From contig NZ_JAAOIY010000001.1 of assembly GCF_013184495.1 (NCBI RefSeq), forward strand, positions 1,302,001 through 1,366,000: a stretch of 64,000 nucleotides of DNA, in the 5' to 3' direction. Shown in pieces: positions 63,724 through 64,000 of this stretch. A model generated the notes under the pieces. That model ran no database searches and was not told where the DNA came from. It saw only the letters and a program-made list of their open reading frames with translations. The position numbers and the translations under genes are program-made. The stretch's first letter is position 1. Every line of letters begins with the position of its first letter. This stretch comes from Sporosarcina jiandibaonis. Its GTDB lineage: Bacteria; Bacillota; Bacilli; Bacillales_A; Planococcaceae.

Positions 63724-64000
63724 TGCAACAATTTTATCCGCAAGTGCAACATTCATATCGATTTGAATTAAATAAAGACATGCACTTCTCAGCTGCGCAT
63801 TTCATTCCAGACGAAGATGCTGGAAAATGTCAGATGATGCATGGCCATACGTATTTTATTAATGTAACAATCGGGGGAAACAAGCTAGATTCAACTGGTT
63901 TCCTCATTGATTTCAAGCAAATTAAAGATTTGATTCATAAAAAATACGATCATTCAGTCTTAAATGATCATCCTGAATTTCAAGCTAAACACCCAACCAC
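63720..64000 (+). CDS. queD: 6-carboxy-5,6,7,8-tetrahydropterin synthase (partial, cut by window edge)
   Basis: The first 93 residues are visible: [17 protein letters not shown] and [13 protein letters not shown] carry the zinc-binding histidines and catalytic Cys of the QueD/PTPS fold, and [10 protein letters not shown] and DHSVLND follow. The ATG overlaps the queC stop (ATGA). It makes the pterin precursor of queuosine, under the same preQ1 riboswitch. Confidence 0.95.
   Translation, partial: MMQQFYPQVQHSYRFELNKDMHFSAAHFIPDEDAGKCQMMHGHTYFINVTIGGNKLDSTGFLIDFKQIKDLIHKKYDHSVLNDHPEFQAKHPT

Overview
The window comes from a low-to-mid GC, spore-forming Firmicute of the Bacillales. The evidence is a ComK homologue, a Tgl-type spore-coat transglutaminase, a small gamma-SASP-like protein, strong AGGAGG ribosome-binding sites with frequent TTG/GTG starts, and a preQ1-I riboswitch before queC. 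A Planococcaceae (Sporosarcina-like) origin is my inference from gene content and cannot be proven here.

Layout. 1-5.4 kb (minus): a CUT1 sugar ABC operon (lipoprotein, two permeases, LacI regulator cut by the window edge) with a DUF624 protein and a ROK kinase. 5.5-10.4 kb: a YkvI-like permease and a flavin/2Fe-2S amine dehydrogenase set resembling D-hydroxyproline dehydrogenase, split over two divergent units. 10.4-11.2 kb: a 0.9-kb gene-free stretch filled with periodic repeats. 11.3-16.6 kb: GntP permease, zinc dehydrogenase, uronate-dehydrogenase-like SDR and a GntR regulator (sugar-acid use). 16.6-22.2 kb: D-threonine-aldolase-like enzyme, nagA-nagB and an ArgH-like lyase. 22.2-23 kb: orphan gene beside a tmRNA-like 3' fragment, possibly an old integration scar. 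23.4-27.1 kb: PAS-GGDEF-EAL protein and an aldo/keto reductase. 27.5-33 kb: pseudouridine salvage (EamA exporter, psuK, psuG, nucleoside permease) with a divergent HTH-PfkB regulator. 33-41 kb: SodC, ThpR, comK, tgl, SASP-like, duplicated DUF1259, CPBP protease, M20 amidohydrolase and HD protein. 41-48.4 kb: exported hydrolases (SGNH, M4 protease, PBP4-type, two M28 peptidases plus a third M28 remnant). 48.6-60.4 kb: BASS transporter, ALDH, purine permease, ADH, then a pentitol locus (DeoR, RbtT/DalT-type MFS, TarJ-like dehydrogenase, divergent ribulokinase) and a truncated DapA-family pseudogene. 60.5-64 kb: a candidate structured RNA, VanZ, FetAB-like ABC, preQ1 riboswitch, queC and queD (cut by the window edge).

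The least explained signals are non-coding. Several gene-free gaps carry arrays in which a short word recurs at exactly 21-bp spacing while the spacers differ. Each family uses its own word: GCTTGCA (4.2 and 27.2 kb), CGACTAA (11.0 kb), ATATCCGC (23.3 kb), GCGGACAT in a 102-bp higher-order unit (10.5 kb), and a two-copy GCGCTTTC pair (15.0 kb). A second candidate is a ~200-nt RNA at 60.5-60.7 kb (minus) with its own promoter, a closing stem, three internal helices and a terminator. I do not recognise its family.
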